In this document: positions 6,411 to 9,223 of the stretch, piece after piece | Position numbering within the stretch: the first letter of the stretch is position 1 | Layout: every line of letters starts with the position of its first letter | Origin: an uncultured Elusimicrobium sp. | GTDB lineage: Bacteria > Elusimicrobiota > Elusimicrobia > Elusimicrobiales > Elusimicrobiaceae | Reading direction: 5' to 3' | DNA length: 9,223 nt | NCBI GenBank assembly: GCA_937891135.1 | Contig: CALAFB010000022.1 | Span: 1-9,223, forward strand | The notes under the pieces: model-generated | What the model saw: the letters and a program-made list of their open reading frames with translations, nothing else | Databases searched by the model: none | Told to the model about the DNA's origin: nothing | Position numbers and translations under genes: made by a program

Positions 6411-7682
6411 CTAATCCTTCAAACAGGCCAAAGGCACCACATAAACTCCATCTTCCCGCCGATAAGCATAAGGCGTTCCAGTAAGCACCATTAGGAAAGA
6501 CGGCGCTTTCATTTTTTGGGTATCTATCTTCCGGCTTAACTTGAGCAAACTGGCGGCAGCAGCGTCAATATTTTCCTGGGAAAATAATTTAACTTCCACT
6601 AATCCATAGTTCCCATTTTTTAGGTGAATTACCGCATCTACTTCCAATCCGTTTCTATCGCGGTAGTGGAATACCTCACCGTTTAGTTTACCAGCATATA
6701 CGCGTAAATCCCGGATACACATAGACTCAAACAATAAACCAAATGTCTTTAAGTCATTGATTAAATCATTCGGCCCAATGCCCAACGCAGAGGTTGCAAT
6801 AGATGGATCCACAAAATGCCTCGTATCAAGGGTACGTACGGCAGTTTTAGAACGCAGATTTGGGTTCCAAGCCGGTAGATCTTCTACTACAAATAATTGT
6901 TTTAACACTTTGATGTAGGAGGCAACAGTATCTTCATTCAGCGTAGCTACATCATTTGCCAACATATCTTTGCGTAGTGTGGGAATAGATACTTGGGATG
7001 CTATATTACGTGCCAAAGCACGCATTAGATGCGACATACGCTCTTTACTGCGTTTCACATTATCCACTTTGGAAACATCACTATTGACCAATTCGTCGTA
7101 ATAATCAATGGCTTGCTGCAGAGCGATCTTTTCCGGTTGGTGTACCGCTTTAGGCCACCCACCACGGCATACCAAAAAAGCTAAATCTTGTAATTTTTTA
7201 TCAGTTGTACCCGTTATTTTGTCCGGGGAAGAAAACAATTCTTCCAATGAAACCTGCCCCGTGGAATCCTGGGATTCATACAAACTCATCGGGCGCATAG
7301 TCAGCCGTGTAATACGCCCAATACCCGAATGAGTAATATGCGTAGTATCTACAGGAGTGGCCGAACCTGTTAAAATAAACTGGCCAAATTTATCCCGTTG
7401 GTCCACTTCAAAACGGATAGCATCCCAAATAAAAGGGATTATTTGCCATTCATCAATCATTTTAGGGGTTTCCCCTTGTAAAAACTGGTGTGCATCGGCC
7501 TTGGCTAACATTTGATTTTGTTCGGTAGTGCTAGGATCTTGCATATAGACAATGCTTTTGGCTTGACGCGCCGATGTAGTGGATTTCCCACACCACTTGG
7601 GACCCTGTACCAATACAGCTCCTTTACTTTGAAGTTTTTCATTTAAGATAAAATCGGCAATGCGAGGTAAATAAGTGGTCAT
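6411..7682 (-). CDS. AAA_14/DUF4143 family ATP-binding protein
   Basis: A 423-residue P-loop ATPase of the AAA_14 plus DUF4143 architecture, a family common in gut and other bacteria whose cellular role is not established. Walker A is GPKWCGKST (27-35), Walker B is MIDEWQ (75-80, Asp77 and Glu78), and FILTGSAT at 102-109 matches the sensor strand. GRITRLTMRPMSLYES (122-137) is typical of the family. A winged-helix-like middle (about 235-270) contains DTVASYIKVLKQLFVVEDL. The C-terminal part has YRDRNGLEVDAVI and YGLVEVK, giving Asp349, Glu363 and Lys365 in a PD-(D/E)XK nuclease-like arrangement. It appears full length and intact. A strong RBS AGGAGG (7695-7690) and a promoter precede it. The hsdM stump lies 66 bases downstream on the same strand, separated by a weak AT-rich hairpin (6367-6383). 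Confidence 0.92.
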   Translation of the reverse strand: MTTYLPRIADFILNEKLQSKGAVLVQGPKWCGKSTTSARQAKSIVYMQDPSTTEQNQMLAKADAHQFLQGETPKMIDEWQIIPFIWDAIRFEVDQRDKFGQFILTGSATPVDTTHITHSGIGRITRLTMRPMSLYESQDSTGQVSLEELFSSPDKITGTTDKKLQDLAFLVCRGGWPKAVHQPEKIALQQAIDYYDELVNSDVSKVDNVKRSKERMSHLMRALARNIASQVSIPTLRKDMLANDVATLNEDTVASYIKVLKQLFVVEDLPAWNPNLRSKTAVRTLDTRHFVDPSIATSALGIGPNDLINDLKTFGLLFESMCIRDLRVYAGKLNGEVFHYRDRNGLEVDAVIHLKNGNYGLVEVKLFSQENIDAAAASLLKLSRKIDTQKMKAPSFLMVLTGTPYAYRREDGVYVVPLACLKD

Positions 7683-7689
7683 AAAATGT

Positions 7690-7695
7690 CCTCCT
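7690..7695 (-). promoter_or_regulatory. Consensus Shine-Dalgarno of the ATPase gene
   Basis: AGGAGG on the minus strand, seven bases before ATG 7682. It is a full match to the anti-16S consensus and fixes the start. Confidence 0.85.
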
Positions 7696-7706
7696 GTATA
7701 GCTACA

Positions 7707-7735
7707 ATTTAACCAAATAAGATATGGAAAGTCAA
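7707..7735 (-). promoter_or_regulatory. Promoter of the ATPase gene
   Basis: Minus strand TTGACT (7735-7730), a 17-base spacer, TTAAAT (7712-7707). Start expected near 7700. The -35 abuts the repeat field that begins at 7741, so the repeats occupy the place of upstream control sites. Confidence 0.6.
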
Positions 7736-7740
7736 TAAAA

Positions 7741-7809
7741 TTCGGTCATTTGACAGAATTTTGTTCCGGTATTTGACGCTGTTTTGTTCGGCTATTTGGC
7801 AAGTAAATT
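7741..7809. repeat. Three degenerate 23-bp tandem repeats
   Basis: Units at 7741-7763, 7764-7786 and 7787-7809. Each begins TTC and carries ATTTG at the same place. Units 1 and 2 agree at 16 of 23 positions, including ATTTGAC and a terminal TTTTG; unit 3 is more diverged. They lie directly upstream of the ATPase promoter. No coding potential is seen in 7741-7973. Confidence 0.5.
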
Positions 7810-7966
7810 CCCTGTTTGTTCCCTGTTTTGGGGTTTAGGGAATTGGGTGGATTTGTATTGGGTACTAGCACGAAAAATATTTAAAAAATAAAGAGAAATT
7901 CCTTGTTTTTCCCTGTATTTCCCCTGCTAAACAGGGAAAATTTCTCGCCGCTTTCTCCCCGCTTCA
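7808..7966. repeat. Paired 11-bp direct repeats, left part of array
   Basis: TTCCCTGTTTG/TTCCCTGTTTT at 7808-7818/7819-7829. TTCCTTGTTT/TTCCCTGTAT at 7899-7908/7909-7918 (10-bp step). TCGCCGCTTTC/TCCCCGCTTCA at 7945-7955/7956-7966. Pair starts are 91 and 46 bp apart. With the right part (9017-9125) they form one array interrupted by the insertion sequence. This is not a CRISPR: the words vary from pair to pair. Confidence 0.6.
7893..7946. repeat. Imperfect inverted repeat within the array
   Basis: GAGAAATT (7893-7900) pairs with AATTTCTC (7939-7946), and TTCCCTG (7909-7915) pairs with CAGGGAA (7932-7938), leaving an 8-base bulge on the left arm. No T run follows, so a terminator role is doubtful; it may be a protein site or a cruciform. 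Confidence 0.5.
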
Positions 7967-7973
7967 AAATTTA

Positions 7974-7981
7974 TGAAAATG
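7974..7981. repeat. Target site duplication, left copy
   Basis: TGAAAATG immediately outside the left inverted repeat. It is identical to 9002-9009 at the other end, as left by transposition. Confidence 0.9.
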
Positions 7982-8006
7982 GGCCTAATAGACAAAATTG
8001 TTGGTA
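7982..8006 (+). repeat. IS left terminal inverted repeat
   Basis: GGCC followed by a core beginning TAATAGACAAAATTGTTGGT (7986 on). It matches the reverse complement of 8977-9001 at 24 of 25 positions; position 7985 is the mismatch. It ends 8 bases from the transposase stop codon. Confidence 0.92.
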
Positions 8007-8013
8007 CTAGGGT

Positions 8014-8933
8014 CTAATTTAAGGGTTCAGACAGTAACTTTTTAATCAGTTTAATCCGTCTTTCTCTGACTAGCCCTGAGTGTACCCGTACCTTGCTTTT
8101 TAACTGACTAAAATACCCTTCACACGTGTTGGTCGTATTGGGTATATTTAAGTGTTTGTATTGCTCTTCTTTGTAGGTAAATAAGTACGATAAATTACGC
8201 CTTAAACTTCTAAACGCACTGCGTACACTACGGTGCATATACCTGCCTTGCTCATTACGCTCTGCTAAAAACTCTTTGTATTGTTGTTCTAATGCTTGTA
8301 ACCCCTGTTCAAACTCTTGCCTGTTATAGCGTGTTAAGGGCCTTAAAAAGGCTAATAATGCCTTCCCACACTCCGTTTTAGGTTCTCTAGTTAAGTAAGA
8401 CCTTACTGTCTTCTTTTGGTGGAACTGGCAGTATTGGATAGGTACGCCCGGATAACGTTCTTGTAACATCTGTACTACCCCTTTGCGGCCGTCTATAGTA
8501 AAACTCTTGTATCTATATCCTAATACCTCTGCTTTACGTAAACACTCGGCTATATGTTCCACTGTCTCACTGGTTTGTTCAAAGTATATGTTCTGTCCAT
8601 TGGCTCGTATAACTATAAAACTGATACTCCACCCAAAATATACTCCGTCTAAACATACATTGACGTATTGGTCTTTGAGTATAGGACATAAATGCCGGAC
8701 GGCCAATTTGTCAAAACTACGCTGTACCGTCCTAATAGTCCTATCATATTTGAATGATATATCTTCGTAACTATGACCCTTAAGACAATAATCTTCATAG
8801 GCCCTTTCATTCCATTTCTTGCCTAACGTAAAAACAGCACCACAAGTAGTACACTTGTAGCGCTGTTTCCCTAAATATTTACCCCATTTTATGATATCTA
8901 AACTACCACATTTGCGGCATACTTTTTTATCAT
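8014..8933 (-). CDS. IS256/MULE-type transposase, expressed through a -1 frameshift
   Basis: DDE transposase that would cut and paste this element. ATG 8933, with GGAG at 8943-8940 six bases before it, opens a frame that reads MIKK then stops after 11 codons. A -1 shift on A-AAA-AAG (8928-8922) joins it to the long frame starting GTA 8922, giving about 306 residues. Without the shift, that frame has no ATG, GTG or TTG start until an internal TTG at 8706, and it is closed upstream by TGA. The predicted product has an N-terminal zinc ribbon (Cys6, Cys9, Cys28, Cys31), a helix-turn-helix-like segment (about 43-75), catalytic candidates Asp96 (CLDGVYFGW), Asp148 (TIDGRKG) and Glu272 (NTCEGYF), and a CQFH motif (Cys169, His172) typical of IS256/MULE enzymes. 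Loss of one A from an original A7 is the alternative; the element would then be inactive. Confidence 0.85.
8922..8928 (-). other. Slippery heptamer A-AAA-AAG
   Basis: On the minus strand the initiating frame reads ATG ATA AAA AAG. The last seven bases form the classic bacterial -1 slippery heptamer. Slipping back one base continues as GTA TGC CGC, the zinc-ribbon frame. An extra A by transcriptional slippage would have the same effect. Confidence 0.65.
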
Positions 8934-8976
8934 ACCCAACTCCAAAAATAATATTAAATCATTTCTAGGACGGTAT

Positions 8977-9001
8977 TACCAACAATTTTGTCTATTAAGC
9001 C
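8977..9001 (-). repeat. IS right terminal inverted repeat
   Basis: Reverse complement of the left end, with one mismatch at 8998. It lies 33 bases upstream of the RBS of the transposase gene. Confidence 0.92.
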
Positions 9002-9009
9002 TGAAAATG
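9002..9009. repeat. Target site duplication, right copy
   Basis: TGAAAATG, identical to 7974-7981. Confidence 0.9.
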
Positions 9010-9016
9010 CCATTTT

Positions 9017-9125
9017 TTACCGCTTTATTACCGCTTTGGCAAAACAAAAACGTGCTACTTCTAGCCGCTTTATTGCCGCTTTGGAAAGAAAAAACTATCA
9101 ATTTTGCCTGTTTATTGCCTGTTTG
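9017..9125. repeat. Paired 11-bp direct repeats, right part of array
   Basis: TTACCGCTTTA/TTACCGCTTTG at 9017-9027/9028-9038; TAGCCGCTTTA/TTGCCGCTTTG at 9062-9072/9073-9083; TTGCCTGTTTA/TTGCCTGTTTG at 9104-9114/9115-9125. Within a pair the two words are almost identical; between pairs they differ at the same few positions. Pair starts are 45 and 42 bp apart. The rest of 9126-9223 has no gene that I can see; TTCAGCATA occurs twice (9135-9143, 9185-9193). Confidence 0.65.
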
Positions 9126-9196
9126 AAAAAAATATTCAGCATAGTGCTAGGGAAACTATAACCACCGCATTTTAGTTTTTGATTTTCAGCATATAT

Positions 9197-9223
9197 CCCC
9201 ATTGAGGTTAAACCCCAACGGGG
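9197..9223 (-). other. Strong hairpin at the window edge
   Basis: Read on the minus strand: CCCC, G, TTG, G, GGT, loop TTA, ACC, T, CAA, T, GGGG, a 13-pair stem with two G-U. On the plus strand the two wobbles become A-C mismatches, so minus-strand RNA is favoured. No T run follows on the minus strand, and the plus-strand side runs out of the window. It could be a terminator or part of another repeat. Confidence 0.4.

Larger units (their letters stand above)
7982..9001 (-). mobile_element. Complete IS256/MULE-type insertion sequence, 1020 bp
   Basis: The element is bounded by 25-bp terminal inverted repeats (24 of 25 match) and flanked by an exact 8-bp duplication, TGAAAATG. It contains a single transposase gene filling nearly all of its length on the minus strand. 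An 8-bp duplication and a DDE transposase with a C/H motif fit the IS256 (mutator-like) group; I cannot name the exact IS. Exact duplications suggest a recent insertion. It landed inside a pre-existing repeat array, whose 45-bp rhythm is restored when the IS and one duplication copy (1028 bp) are removed. Confidence 0.9.

Noticed and set aside
8483..8770. Plus-strand open frame inside the IS
   Set aside because: It is antisense to the transposase catalytic domain and has no RBS or known motif.
7741..9125. CRISPR array
   Set aside because: Repeats are 11-bp twins that differ from pair to pair, intervals of about 20-23 bp are low-complexity, and no cas gene is present.

Overview
The window looks like accessory DNA of a host-associated, diderm bacterium. 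It is AT-rich with short G/C-rich islands, uses TGA as a stop, and carries strong AGGAGG-type ribosome binding sites and consensus-like sigma-70 promoters. The large Sec-exported protein and the neighbour set recall gut Elusimicrobiota. That is an impression from protein style, not a demonstrated assignment.

Layout. (1) 1-1478, minus strand: a large serine recombinase (cut by the window start) preceded by a DUF2924 protein. Their start and stop codons overlap as ATGA, as in a phage or integrative-element integration module. (2) 1479-1934: a divergent intergenic region. It holds a near-perfect plus-strand promoter (TTGAAT-17-TATAAT) followed by about 230 nt that fold into hairpins plus a compact three-way junction, then a hairpin that masks a ribosome binding site. 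(3) 1935-5051: a 1038-residue secreted modular protein with a signal peptide, a helical body, a basic helical segment, a Pro/Ala-rich linker and a C-terminal domain with an HExxH zinc-protease motif. A G8 tract lies just upstream of the motif. (4) 5144-5920: a membrane protein with about six helices. (5) 5874-6344, minus: the N-terminal stump of a type I restriction methyltransferase (HsdM) that collides tail to tail with gene 4. (6) 6411-7682, minus: an AAA_14/DUF4143 ATPase with its own promoter. (7) 7741-9125: a field of degenerate short direct repeats (11-bp words in pairs, pairs about 45 bp apart), split by (8) an intact 1020-bp IS256/MULE-type insertion sequence at 7982-9001. The IS has 25-bp inverted repeats and an exact 8-bp target duplication. 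Its transposase reads correctly only if ribosomes shift -1 on an A-AAA-AAG heptamer four codons after the start.

How the parts may work together. The best candidate for an undescribed system is the unit 1587-5920: promoter, structured leader RNA, RBS-masking hairpin, secreted polymorphic-toxin-like metalloprotease with a possible slip-strand switch, then a membrane protein that could be an immunity or export partner. The integrase module on one side and the restriction-gene stump and IS on the other suggest a mobile or hypervariable locus. The functional link between these genes is inference.
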